A stretch of DNA of 64,000 nucleotides, taken from assembly GCF_021568905.1 (NCBI RefSeq), contig NZ_JAKGSB010000001.1:744001-808000 (forward strand), read 5' to 3'. Within the stretch, counting starts at the first letter, position 1, and each line of letters starts with the position of its first letter. Source of the DNA: Zavarzinia marina. Lineage in GTDB: Bacteria; Pseudomonadota; Alphaproteobacteria; Zavarziniales; Zavarziniaceae. Made by a program: the position numbers and the translations under genes. The notes below the pieces were generated by a model. It saw only the letters and a program-made list of their open reading frames with translations. It had not been told where the DNA came from and did no database searches. Positions 28,246 through 37,225 of this stretch are shown here, piece by piece.

Positions 28246-29976
28246 TTGGCCAATGCCCGCCCCATGAGCCTGCCCGGTCTGTTGCTGCGCCACGCCGGCC
28301 CCGCGACCCTCGCCATCGTGCTCGCCAGTTTCTTCGCCAATCTGCTGGTGCTGGCCAGTCCCCTGTTCATGCTCCAGGTCTATGACCGCGTATTGCTCAG
28401 CCGCAGCGTCGAGACCCTGATCCTGCTGACCGTGGCGGTCACCCTGCTGTTCATCATGATGTCGCTCCTCGAGCGCGGGCGTGCCGACCTGTTGAACCGG
28501 ATCGCCGCCAAGGTGACCCTGGAACTGGCGGACAAGGCGTTCGACGCCACTTTCCGCAATCAGTTGCGCCAGCCCCAGGCCGCCGCCTGGAGCCGGGCCA
28601 ATGCCGATGTCGACGTCATCCGGCAGTTCCTGACGGGGCCCGGCATTCCGGCTTTCGTCGACCTGCCCTGGGCGCCCCTGTTCATCATTGCCGCCTATCT
28701 GATCTCGCCCCTGATCGGCCATATGACGCTGGCGGCGGCGATCATCCTGTTCGGCCTGACCCTGGCGTCGGAACTCGCGGCAAGGCGGCCGACCCGGGCG
28801 GGCGCCGCCCGGGCCGCCAAGGCGGCGGGCTTCGCCGAAACCAGCCTGGAGAGCGCGCAGACCATCCGCGCCATGGGCATGATGCCCGGGATCCGCGACC
28901 GCTGGTCCGAGACCCAGCGCGCCGGCCTCGCCTTCCAGATGCAGGCCGCCCACCGCTCGTCCGCGCTGGCGACGGTGTCGCGCTTCATCCGCATCGCGGT
29001 GCAGAGCTTCGTGCTCGCCGCCGGCGCCTGGCTGGCGATCAAGCAGGAAATCACGCCGGGCATGATCGTCGCCGGCTCCATCATCCTCGGCCGCGGTCTC
29101 GGCCCGATCGAGCAGGTGGTCGGCGCCTGGCGCGGCTTCGCCGCCGCCCGCGGCGCGCTGGAACGGATCGACCGCCTGACCCGCGACAATCCGGAACCCC
29201 TGTCCCGTCACGTCGCCCTGCCCGCCCCGGCCGGCGCGGTCGCCGTCGAACAGGTGGTCGTGGTGCCGCCCGGCAGCGAAACGCCGATCCTGAAGGGCAT
29301 CAGCTTCGCCGTGCCCGCCGGCCGCTCGGTCGGCATCGTCGGCGCCAGCGGTGCCGGCAAGAGCACGCTGGCCAAGGTCCTGGTCGGCGCCGTCGTGCCG
29401 GCGCGCGGCACGGTGCGCATCGACGGCGCCGCCATGGCCGACTGGCCGGCCGAGACCCTGGGCCCCCACGTCGGCTATCTGCCGCAGGAGATCGACCTTC
29501 TGGACGGCACGGTGGCGGAGAACATCGCCCGCTTCGGCCCGATCGATTCCGAAAAGGTGGTGGCGGCGGCCCAGGCGGCCGGCGTCCACGACCTCATCCT
29601 GCGCCTGCCCCATGGCTATGAGACCATGATCGGCGCCGCCGGCCGCGCCCTCTCGGGTGGCCAGCGCCAGCGTATCGGCCTTGCCCGCGCGCTCTATGGC
29701 GAGCCCGTCCTTCTGGTGCTGGACGAGCCGAACGCCAATCTCGACGCCGAAGGGGAGACCGCGCTCCAGCAGGCGATCGCGGCGGCGGCGCAGCGCGGCG
29801 CCACGATCTTCATGATCAGCCACCGCGTCGCCCTGATCGCGCCGCTCGACATGGTGATGGTGGTCGGCGACGGCACGGTGCAGGCCTTCGGCCCCTCGGC
29901 CGAGGTCATCGCCCGGCTGCAGGGCGGCGGCCAGAAGCCGCAGCCCCGCGCCGTCGCGCAGGAGGGCCGGCCGTGA
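28246..29976 (+). CDS. Type I secretion ABC transporter (PrtD family permease/ATPase)
   Basis: This 576-residue protein fuses an exporter membrane domain (helices from about 15 to 290, beginning LASFFANLLVLASPLFMLQVYDRVL in two stretches) to an ATPase with Walker A GASGAGKST (366-374), signature LSGGQ and Walker B LVLDEPNANLD. It lacks a C39 peptidase domain, so exported substrates should carry a C-terminal signal. The start is probably TTG at 28246, nine bases after GAGGA; an ATG at 28264 is the alternative. It overlaps the adaptor gene by GTGA. No RTX-type substrate gene is in the window. Confidence 0.92.
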   Translation: MANARPMSLPGLLLRHAGPATLAIVLASFFANLLVLASPLFMLQVYDRVLLSRSVETLILLTVAVTLLFIMMSLLERGRADLLNRIAAKVTLELADKAFDATFRNQLRQPQAAAWSRANADVDVIRQFLTGPGIPAFVDLPWAPLFIIAAYLISPLIGHMTLAAAIILFGLTLASELAARRPTRAGAARAAKAAGFAETSLESAQTIRAMGMMPGIRDRWSETQRAGLAFQMQAAHRSSALATVSRFIRIAVQSFVLAAGAWLAIKQEITPGMIVAGSIILGRGLGPIEQVVGAWRGFAAARGALERIDRLTRDNPEPLSRHVALPAPAGAVAVEQVVVVPPGSETPILKGISFAVPAGRSVGIVGASGAGKSTLAKVLVGAVVPARGTVRIDGAAMADWPAETLGPHVGYLPQEIDLLDGTVAENIARFGPIDSEKVVAAAQAAGVHDLILRLPHGYETMIGAAGRALSGGQRQRIGLARALYGEPVLLVLDEPNANLDAEGETALQQAIAAAAQRGATIFMISHRVALIAPLDMVMVVGDGTVQAFGPSAEVIARLQGGGQKPQPRAVAQEGRP

Positions 29977-31307
29977 GCCTGCAACAGGTGCCGCCGATCG
30001 CGGCCGAAACCGTGCCGTCGCTGCGCACCGGCCTGCGCGCGCCGGTGATCGCCATCTATCTGGTCATCCTCTGCGGCATCCTGGCGATCACGGTCTGGGC
30101 GGCGACGGCGCCCCTGTCGGAAGGTGCCGCCATGTCCGGCCGGGTCGCGGTCGAGAGCAACCGCCAGGTCGTGCAGCATCTCGAAGGCGGTATCGTCGAG
30201 GCGATCCTGGTCCGCGACGGCAGCGTCGTCGCGGCCGGCGACGTGCTGATCCGTCTCAGTGGTGTGCGTGCCCTCAGCCAGCTCCAGGGCTTGCAGGAGC
30301 GGCTCTATGCGGTCATGGCGCGGCGCGCCCGCCTCCTGGCGGAGCGTGACGAAGCCGCCGAGATCGATTTCCCCACCCGCCTTCTGGTCGCCGCCAAGGA
30401 ACCGGTGATCGCCGATCAGGTGCGCACCCAGCAACTCTCCTTCGCCAGCCGGCGCGCCACGCGCGACGGCCAGGTCGCGATCCTGAACCAGCGCCTCGAC
30501 CAGTTGAGCCGCCAGCGCGACGGCCTGAACGCCCAGCTTTCCTCGGCCGAGACCCAATTGGCCAAGATCGAGGAAGAACTGGCGGGGCTCCGACGGCTCT
30601 ATGCCCAGGGCCTCGCGCCGAAGACCCGGCTGCTCGCCCTCGAACGGGCCGGCGCCGATCTGACCGGGCGGCGCGGCCAGCTCGTCGCCGAAATCGCCCG
30701 CAACGACGTCGCCGCCGGCGAGACCCGGCTGCAGATCGACCAGGTGATGAACACATTCGCCGCCGGCGTAATGAGCGACCTCGAACAGGTGGAACAGGAC
30801 CTCGCCACCCTGGAGACCCAGATCACCGCGGCCCAGGACCAGATGACCCGGACCGAGATCCGCGCCCCGGTCGCGGGCGTCGTGACCAATCTGGCGATCC
30901 ATACGGTCGACGCGGTCATCGCCCCCGGCGCCCCCCTGCTCGACATCGTGCCCCAGGACCAGCCCCTAGTGATCGAGGCCATGGTGCCGCCGGTCGATAT
31001 CGACAAGGTCCGTCCGGGCGAGGAGACGGAAGTCCGCTTCTCCGCCTTCAGCCTGCGCAAGACGCCGTCGGTCTTCGGCACGGTCCAGCGGGTCTCGGCC
31101 GATCTGGTGAATGCCGGACCCGACGTGCCGGCCTATTACCTGGCGCGGGTCTCCGTTTCGTCCGAGGAGATGACGCGCCTCGGCGGTCTGGAGATCGTGC
31201 CCGGCATGCCGGTCGAGGTGATCGTGAACACCGGCGAGCGCACCGTGCTCGATTATTTCGTGCGGCCGCTGGTCGACATGTTCGCCCGCTCCCTCAAGGA
31301 AGAGTGA
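29973..31307 (+). CDS. Type I secretion membrane-fusion protein (HlyD/PrtE family)
   Basis: This 444-residue adaptor has one N-terminal membrane helix (about 24-44), a biotinyl-lipoyl half-motif with GRVAVESNRQVVQHLEGG, a long alpha-helical hairpin (about 95-290), and a C-terminal beta-barrel with GMPVEVIVNTGERTVLDYFVRPL split near 410-430. It bridges the inner-membrane ABC transporter and the outer-membrane channel. GTG is the start codon, within GTGA of the preceding stop. It overlaps the TolC-like gene by four bases, so the three are translationally coupled. Confidence 0.94.
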   Translation: MSLQQVPPIAAETVPSLRTGLRAPVIAIYLVILCGILAITVWAATAPLSEGAAMSGRVAVESNRQVVQHLEGGIVEAILVRDGSVVAAGDVLIRLSGVRALSQLQGLQERLYAVMARRARLLAERDEAAEIDFPTRLLVAAKEPVIADQVRTQQLSFASRRATRDGQVAILNQRLDQLSRQRDGLNAQLSSAETQLAKIEEELAGLRRLYAQGLAPKTRLLALERAGADLTGRRGQLVAEIARNDVAAGETRLQIDQVMNTFAAGVMSDLEQVEQDLATLETQITAAQDQMTRTEIRAPVAGVVTNLAIHTVDAVIAPGAPLLDIVPQDQPLVIEAMVPPVDIDKVRPGEETEVRFSAFSLRKTPSVFGTVQRVSADLVNAGPDVPAYYLARVSVSSEEMTRLGGLEIVPGMPVEVIVNTGERTVLDYFVRPLVDMFARSLKEE

Positions 31308-32830
31308 CCGTGTCCCTTCGCCGCCCTCGCCACCCCCTGCGCGCCCTCGCCACCGTCGTCGCCCTGGTGATGACGTCCGCCGCCGTGCGCGCGGAGACCC
31401 TGACGGAGGCGCTGGTCTCCGCTTATCAGACCAATCCGACCCTGGCCGCCGCCCGCGCCAATCTCCGCGTGACCGACGAGACCCTGGCCCAGGCCTTGGC
31501 GCTCTTCCGTCCCTCCGTCCTGCTGACCGCGACCGGCGGCATCGCCACCCTGAACACCCAGAGCACGCCGGGCGCCGACACCACCCCGATCTCGTCCAAC
31601 GCCCAGATCGTGCTGCCGCTGTTTCCCCTGAGCGGTTTCGCCGCCCTCGAGACAGCCGACGCCCGCATCGCCGAGAGCCGCGCCACCCTGGCGGCGACGG
31701 AACAGCAGGTCCTCCTCGCCGTGGTCGAAGTCTATCTGAACGTGCGGCGGGACATGGAACTGGTCGCGGTGACGGCGGCGATCGAATCCCTGCTGGCCAA
31801 GGAACTGACGGACAGCCGCATCCGGCTCCGCGAAGGCGACCTGTCGGAAACCGACATCGCCCTGGTCGAAGCCCGTCTCGCCCAGGTCCAGGCCGACGGG
31901 GTACTGGCGCGCCAGAACCTGCGCCGCTCCCACGCCGCCTATGTCGCGGTGGTCGGCCATCCCGCGATCGATCTCCAGCCGACCCCGGCCCCGCCGAGCC
32001 TGCCCCAGACCCTGGACGCGGCCGAGCGGGCGGCCATGGCGGCCAATCCCCAGGTCCTGCGCGCCAAATCCGCCGAAGCCGTCGCCAATGCCGCGATCGG
32101 CGATGCCGAGGCCGGTCTCTATCCGGCCCTCGACCTCGTGGCGGGCGGCCGGCGCGACGAGGACACCTCCTTCGAGGGCAGCGAGCTCGAGCAATATTCG
32201 CTTCAGCTCCAGCTTCGCGTGCCGCTCTACGAGGGGGGCGGCACGCGGTCGCGCATTCGCCAGGCGCGCGAGCTCCTGAACCAGCGCCGGGCCGAGACCA
32301 TGATCGCGGAGCGCGACATCATGCGCCAGGTCGCGGAAGCCTTTGACGCCATGACCGCCACGCGCGACGCCGCGATCTATACGGCGGCCAGCGTCACGGC
32401 CGCGGACAAGGCCCTGAGCGGGGTGAAGCAGGAAGCCCTGCTCGGCTATCGCACCACTATCGACCTGTTGCAGGCGGAACAGAATTTTCTCGAGGCACAG
32501 CGCCGCTCCGTCGTCGCGGCGCGGGACGAGCGTTTCGCGGGCTGGCGCCTGCTCGCCACCGTCGGCGGTTTCACCCCCCGGGAGACGGCGCTGCCGGTCA
32601 CGCCCTATGACGGCAAGGCCCATGCGGAGGCGGTGCGCGACGCCTATCTCTCGACCGACCCGATCCCGAGCCCCGAGGTGATGCCGGTCCCGACCTCGAC
32701 CGCGCCGCCGCCCGTCCCGACGGTCCCCGACCCGGCGCCGGCCGATGCGCGCGCGGATGCCGACATCCTGGAAGACATATTCGACCTCGGTGGAGACGAT
32801 CTCGATGTCGACTACGACTACCCCGACTGA
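31304..32830 (+). CDS. TolC-like outer-membrane channel of type I secretion
   Basis: This 508-residue protein has a signal peptide (cleavage after AAVRA, about residue 30) and the TolC architecture of two repeats of helices and strands: ETLTEALVSAYQTNPTL near the start of the mature protein and the second-repeat motif RVPLYEGGGTRSRIRQA near 310. The C-terminal about 60 residues are Pro-rich then strongly acidic (DILEDIFDLGGDDLDVD), an unusual tail beyond the channel domain. The start is GTG at 31304. It completes the three-part exporter and overlaps the oxygenase gene by 26 bases. Confidence 0.92.
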   Translation: MTVSLRRPRHPLRALATVVALVMTSAAVRAETLTEALVSAYQTNPTLAAARANLRVTDETLAQALALFRPSVLLTATGGIATLNTQSTPGADTTPISSNAQIVLPLFPLSGFAALETADARIAESRATLAATEQQVLLAVVEVYLNVRRDMELVAVTAAIESLLAKELTDSRIRLREGDLSETDIALVEARLAQVQADGVLARQNLRRSHAAYVAVVGHPAIDLQPTPAPPSLPQTLDAAERAAMAANPQVLRAKSAEAVANAAIGDAEAGLYPALDLVAGGRRDEDTSFEGSELEQYSLQLQLRVPLYEGGGTRSRIRQARELLNQRRAETMIAERDIMRQVAEAFDAMTATRDAAIYTAASVTAADKALSGVKQEALLGYRTTIDLLQAEQNFLEAQRRSVVAARDERFAGWRLLATVGGFTPRETALPVTPYDGKAHAEAVRDAYLSTDPIPSPEVMPVPTSTAPPPVPTVPDPAPADARADADILEDIFDLGGDDLDVDYDYPD

Positions 32831-33998
32831 CGGAACGGCGCCGGCGACACGGCGCTACGTCCGCCTGCTGCCCGGCGATCCGGCGCCCTGGTTCCGTCAG
32901 GCGACGGCGGCCAATCCCCGCTTCTCCTTCGACACGGTGGCCGGGCGCTACATCGTGCTGCTGTTCCATCTGTCGGCCGGCGACGGCCTGTCGCGCGCGG
33001 CCCTCGACGCCGTCGCCGCCAACCGCCACCTGTTCGACGATGCCAAGGTCAGTTTCTTCGGCGTGACCCTGGACCGGGAGGACAGCCGCCAGGGCCGGGT
33101 GCCCGACATGATCCCCGGCATCCGCCATTTCCTCGATTTCGACGGCACCGTCGCCAGGGCCTATGGTGCCGTGCCCGAGACCGCGGAGACGGTAACGCCC
33201 GAGGATACACGGCGTTTCTGGCTCATCCTCGATCCCATGCTGCGGGTGCTCGACGTCGTCGCCATGCGGCCGGACGGTGCCGATCGGGATGCCGTGTTGA
33301 AGCGCATCGCCGACCTGCCCCCGGTGGCGCGTTTCGCCGGGCGGCCGATCCAGGCCCCCGTCCTGTTCCTGCCCCATGTCTTCGAGCCGGCGCTCTGCCG
33401 CCGCCTGATCGACCATTACGAGAGCGTCGGCGGCCGGGAGAGCGGCTTCATGCGCGACGTCGACGGCAAGACGACCCTGGTCCACGACCATTCCCACAAG
33501 CGCCGGCGCGACGTCGAAATCGCCGACGCCGCGCTGATCCGCGAAACCCAGGCCCGCATCCGGCGCCGCGTCGTCCCCGAAATTCGCAAGGTTCATCAGT
33601 TCGAAGTGACGCGGATGGAACGCTATCTGATCGGCTGCTACGAGGCGGCGGATCAGGGCCATTTCCGTCCCCATCGCGACAACACCACGCGGGGCACCGC
33701 GCACCGCCGCTTCGCCGTCTCGATCAATCTCAACGATGATTTCGAGGGTGGCGACGTCTTCTTTCCGGAATATGGCCCCGACGGCATGGTGCCGCCGCCG
33801 GGCGGTGCCGTGGTCTTCTCCTGCTCGCTGCTGCACAGCGTTCGCCCGGTGACGCGGGGCCGGCGCTTCGCCTTCCTGCCCTTCCTCTATGACGAGGCCG
33901 CCGCGCGCCTGCGCAGCGAGAACAACCAGTTCCTCGCCGACGGCATCGGCAGCTATCGCGACGGGCTGCCTCCCGAAGATCGTTCATCCGAAACCTGA
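32805..33998 (+). CDS. Redoxin-like domain fused to Fe(II)/2-oxoglutarate oxygenase
   Basis: Residues about 18-175 look like an AhpC/TSA peroxiredoxin fold (LLPGDPAPWF, GVTLDRED, GIRHFLDFDG), but the loop that should hold the peroxidatic cysteine reads LSAGDGLSR, so it is not expected to be a peroxidase. Residues about 185-365 form a prolyl-4-hydroxylase-type oxygenase with iron ligands His290, Asp292 (PHRD) and His344, and a basic 2-oxoglutarate anchor at Arg353/354. The ATG at 32805 has GGAGA eight bases upstream and lies inside the TolC-like gene, so it is part of the secretion operon. Hydroxylation of an exported polypeptide is a hypothesis. Confidence 0.85.
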   Translation: MSTTTTPTDGTAPATRRYVRLLPGDPAPWFRQATAANPRFSFDTVAGRYIVLLFHLSAGDGLSRAALDAVAANRHLFDDAKVSFFGVTLDREDSRQGRVPDMIPGIRHFLDFDGTVARAYGAVPETAETVTPEDTRRFWLILDPMLRVLDVVAMRPDGADRDAVLKRIADLPPVARFAGRPIQAPVLFLPHVFEPALCRRLIDHYESVGGRESGFMRDVDGKTTLVHDHSHKRRRDVEIADAALIRETQARIRRRVVPEIRKVHQFEVTRMERYLIGCYEAADQGHFRPHRDNTTRGTAHRRFAVSINLNDDFEGGDVFFPEYGPDGMVPPPGGAVVFSCSLLHSVRPVTRGRRFAFLPFLYDEAAARLRSENNQFLADGIGSYRDGLPPEDRSSET

Positions 33999-34014
33999 GC
34001 GGATTTTTTCGGCC

Positions 34015-34045
34015 CCTCCCCCCGGACCACCCGATCGGGGGGAGG
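34015..34045 (+). terminator. Hairpin at the end of the secretion operon
   Basis: CCTCCCCCCG (34015-34024) pairs with CGGGGGGAGG (34036-34045) around an 11-base loop. It starts 17 bases after the oxygenase stop codon. No T run follows, so it may end transcription poorly or only protect the 3' end. Confidence 0.45.
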
Positions 34046-34120
34046 TATCGGGCGCGAATACATCCATAATGGGCACAACTAGTTCAGGAATCGTTCGGTC
34101 GCACTGAGGCTGCCGACGCC

Positions 34121-34141
34121 CGGACACCCAAGCGGTGTCCG
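34121..34141 (+). promoter_or_regulatory. Hairpin or operator upstream of the DUF1302 gene
   Basis: CGGACACC and GGTGTCCG form a perfect 8-base inverted repeat around CAAGC, 66 bases before the start codon at 34207. It could be a repressor-binding palindrome or a structured leader. The nearest T run is absent, so it is not a classical terminator. Confidence 0.4.
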
Positions 34142-34206
34142 AACGGCGGAGCTGTGTCGAACGGCCAAGAAAAAGAACGAATGGAATGGTCAGGGAGCGA
34201 AAGCAG

Positions 34207-35955
34207 ATGAATCTCGCCGTCACCAAAGCCTTTGGCAATGCCTGCGGTCTGACCGCGCTGGGGACGGTTCTCACCGTCCTGGCACAGCCGGCCTTCGCGG
34301 TCGACATCACCTTTTCGGGCTTCGTCCGCCAGGAAGCCGCCCTCAAGCTGACCGACGACGAAAATCCCTTCAACACCCAGGGCAACATCTTCAACGGCAA
34401 GACCGTCGCGCTGAACCCGCTGGTCCCCGGCCTGCCCACGACGGCCACCCGCCCGGCCCGCAGCACGGACAACGACTTCAACTTGCTGGCGACGCGCTTC
34501 GAGCTGAACATGGACGCCACCTTCAGCCAAAGTCTGAAGGCCCATGTCACCACCCGCGCCTATCTCGACTGGGACGTCTACGACGACAACGGCGGCTCCA
34601 CCCCGTTCGAGACCGATATCCGGGGCGGCGGCCGCGGATCGCTGCTCGAGGTGAACGGCAATTCCTACATGGTCGACCTGCCGGCCGCCTATCTCGACTT
34701 CGCCGACGGGCCTCTCTTCATCCGCGCCGGCAATCAGCAGATCGCCTGGGGCGAATCGCTGTTCTTCCGCGTGCTCGACCTGCCGAACGGGCTGGACCTT
34801 CGCCGTCACCTGATCCTCGATCCGGCGGCGGAGGAATTCTCGGACAAGCGCGTGCCGGCCCTCGGGCTCCGCGCCTCCTATCGCGTCGACGACGTCTGGG
34901 AGGCCGAGGGTTTCGTCCAGCAGTTCAACCCGTCGATCACCAACAATCCCTCGACCCCCTACAACGTCATCCCGGACCAGTTCACGGTCCACGACCGCTA
35001 CGACTGGGTCGATGCCAGCGTGAACGTCGGCGGCCGCCTGCGCGCCCAGTTCGAGGACCTGGGCCTGCAGTTCGTCGCCATGTCCAGGCGCAACCCCGAT
35101 GGCGTCTATCGCTGGACCCAGTCGGGCGTCGGGCCGCTGGCGGGAACGCCCTTCGAGATCGACCCGGTGAACGGTGTCACTTCCGCCACCGAATGGTTCT
35201 ATTACGCGCATCAGGTCCGGCTCGACGGCACCGCCGGGCTCAATGCGGCGGTCGACGATTTCCAGCCGGCGACCGGCCTTCTCGGCGCCTTCAACGTCGG
35301 CAACGACATGGGCCTGGCGGGCGCGGAACTCGATACGTTCTTCGCCACCTTCGGCGGGCTGCGCGGCCATATCGAGCGCTACTATCCCTATGAGAACGTC
35401 TTCGGCATGGGCGCCAACTACATCTTCGAGGACGAGCCCGGCTCCCTGTTCGACCAGCTCATCGTCAGGGCCGAGGGATCCTTCACGCCCGACAAGAAAT
35501 TCACCAGCCCGTCGCTGTCGCAGGAACCGATCACCGAGGACGAATGGACCTTCGCCCTCGTCTTCGAGAAATATCACCGCTTCTCGACCGAATTCCCCGC
35601 CACCTATATCGTCGCGCAATATCTCTACAAGTCGGAGAGCGACCTGTTCGGCCGGCATCTGAGCGGTTACGGCGGCAGCCTGGCCAACAACCCGACCGGG
35701 GTCGACGGCTATCACGCCGTGGCCCTGGCCCTTCAGCAGCCCTCGCCCAGCCTCGAATGGCGCTTCGATCTCTCGGTGCTCTACGACCTGCGGGGCGGCG
35801 CCATGATCCAGCCGGGCGCCAAGTGGAAGCCGAACGGCGACTGGCAGGTCGATCTCTACGCCACCATCTTCGCGGCGGAGGACGACAACAAGAACGCCCT
35901 CTCCACCCTCGACTTCGCCGACGAAGCCTTCCTCCGGATCACGCGGCAGTTCTGA
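34207..35955 (+). CDS. DUF1302 family outer-membrane protein
   Basis: This 582-residue protein has a signal peptide ending AQPAFA before VDITFSGF, then alternating amphipathic strands rich in aromatic residues, and a terminal Phe (LRITRQF) as in outer-membrane barrels. The motif QQIAWGESLFFRVLDLPNGLD near residue 178 is typical of DUF1302. The role is unknown; members often sit next to lipid or hydrophobic-compound genes. A GGGAGCGAAAG site precedes the ATG. It has its own leader after the secretion operon and a large terminator after it. Confidence 0.85.
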   Translation: MNLAVTKAFGNACGLTALGTVLTVLAQPAFAVDITFSGFVRQEAALKLTDDENPFNTQGNIFNGKTVALNPLVPGLPTTATRPARSTDNDFNLLATRFELNMDATFSQSLKAHVTTRAYLDWDVYDDNGGSTPFETDIRGGGRGSLLEVNGNSYMVDLPAAYLDFADGPLFIRAGNQQIAWGESLFFRVLDLPNGLDLRRHLILDPAAEEFSDKRVPALGLRASYRVDDVWEAEGFVQQFNPSITNNPSTPYNVIPDQFTVHDRYDWVDASVNVGGRLRAQFEDLGLQFVAMSRRNPDGVYRWTQSGVGPLAGTPFEIDPVNGVTSATEWFYYAHQVRLDGTAGLNAAVDDFQPATGLLGAFNVGNDMGLAGAELDTFFATFGGLRGHIERYYPYENVFGMGANYIFEDEPGSLFDQLIVRAEGSFTPDKKFTSPSLSQEPITEDEWTFALVFEKYHRFSTEFPATYIVAQYLYKSESDLFGRHLSGYGGSLANNPTGVDGYHAVALALQQPSPSLEWRFDLSVLYDLRGGAMIQPGAKWKPNGDWQVDLYATIFAAEDDNKNALSTLDFADEAFLRITRQF

Positions 35956-35965
35956 GCCGCGCGGT

Positions 35966-36091
35966 CGCCCCCTCGCTCCGGCCTCTCTCCCTCCGGAACG
36001 CATTGCCGAACCGCCAAGCGGCAATTCGCTCCGACGCCCATGCCGGCACGGGTTCTTGCCGGAAACCGTGCCGGGAGCGAGGGGGCGTTTT
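35966..36091 (+). terminator. Branched terminator between convergent genes
   Basis: A 13-base stem joins CGCCCCCTCGCTC (35966-35978) to GAGCGAGGGGGCG (36075-36087) and is followed by TTTTCTT. Inside lie two further hairpins: ATTGCCG/CGGCAAT (36002-36008, 36019-36025) and CCGGCACGG/CCGTGCCGG (36043-36051, 36066-36074). The whole folds as a multi-armed junction of about 120 bases. The T run serves the plus-strand DUF1302 gene; the convergent kinase gene ends at 36094. Confidence 0.7.
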
Positions 36092-36093
36092 CT

Positions 36094-37170
36094 TCAGATG
36101 TCGCGGTTGGCGTTCCGCAGGGTCTCGCAGGCGAGTTCGGCCAGGAATTTGGCGACGGCGCCATACATGGTCGCCTTCTCGGAACTGGCGTTGCCGTCGA
36201 GGCCGCGCTTGTAGACGCCCTGGGCGATCGACGAGAGACGGAACATGGAAAACGCCAGATAGAATTCCCAGTTGGGAATGCCGTCCCGCCCGGTCCGCCG
36301 GCAATAGGCGGCCAGATAATCCGCCTCGCTCGGCACGCCCGTCGCCGCGAAATCCACGCCCATCAGATTGCCCATGGTGGGATCGGCGATGTGATAGGGC
36401 ATGCAATTGTAGGCGAGATCGGCCAGCGGGTGACCCAGGGTCGACAATTCCCAGTCGAGCAGCGCCAGCATGCGCGGCTCCGTCGGGTGAAAGATCGAAT
36501 TCTCGAGCCGGTAGTCGCCATGCACCAGGGCGACGTCGTCCCCCGGCGGGATATTGGCCGGCAGCCAGGCCATGAGCTTGTCCATGGCCGGCGTCTCGTC
36601 GGTCTTGGCCAATTCGTACTGCTTCGACCAGCGCCCGATCTGGCGCTCGAAATAATTGCCCGGCTTGCCGAATTCGCCGAGGCCGACCGCATTGACGTCG
36701 ACCTTGTGCAGGCGCGCCAGGACGTCGTTCATGGAATCATAGATCGCCGCGCGTTCCGCCCGGTCCATGCCGGGAAGCTGGGGATCGCGCAGCACGCGGC
36801 CCTCGACATGGCCCATGACGTAGAACGGCGTGCCGATCACCGCCGCGTCCTCGCAGAGGAGCAAGGCGGGCGCCACGGGCACGTCGGTCGCGGCCAGCGC
36901 CTCGATCACCTTGAATTCGCGTTCGATCATATGGGCGGAGGCCAGCAGCTTGCCCGGCGGCTTCTTGCGCAGCACATAGCGCCGCGCCGGCGTCTCCAGC
37001 AGATAGGTCGGATTGGACTGGCCGCCCTTGAACTGGCGGACCGTCATCGGGCCGGCGAAACCGGGAATCGCCTGGGTCAGATAGGCTTCCAGCTTCGCCT
37101 CGTCGAAGCGATGCGCGTCGCGCACCGCGCCGATGTCGCTGCCCTGTTCCGACGATGCCGTGACGACCAT
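36094..37170 (-). CDS. APH-family phosphotransferase (ACAD10/11-like kinase domain)
   Basis: This 358-residue protein has the aminoglycoside-phosphotransferase/choline-kinase fold: a GGQSNPTYLLET nucleotide loop (about 49-60), the Brenner catalytic motif VHGDYRLENSIFHP and the metal-binding LLDWELSTLGHPLADLAY. This subgroup resembles the kinase domain attached to acyl-CoA dehydrogenases ACAD10/11, which phosphorylate 4-hydroxyacyl-CoA. That function is inferred from the family; no dehydrogenase gene is adjacent. purD lies upstream on the same strand, 55 bases away. Confidence 0.85.
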   Translation of the reverse strand: MVVTASSEQGSDIGAVRDAHRFDEAKLEAYLTQAIPGFAGPMTVRQFKGGQSNPTYLLETPARRYVLRKKPPGKLLASAHMIEREFKVIEALAATDVPVAPALLLCEDAAVIGTPFYVMGHVEGRVLRDPQLPGMDRAERAAIYDSMNDVLARLHKVDVNAVGLGEFGKPGNYFERQIGRWSKQYELAKTDETPAMDKLMAWLPANIPPGDDVALVHGDYRLENSIFHPTEPRMLALLDWELSTLGHPLADLAYNCMPYHIADPTMGNLMGVDFAATGVPSEADYLAAYCRRTGRDGIPNWEFYLAFSMFRLSSIAQGVYKRGLDGNASSEKATMYGAVAKFLAELACETLRNANRDI

Positions 37171-37225
37171 GCGTACTCTCCCCGAATTCGTTGGAGAGGG
37201 ACGCTAGGCCGCTCGCAATTCCCGG

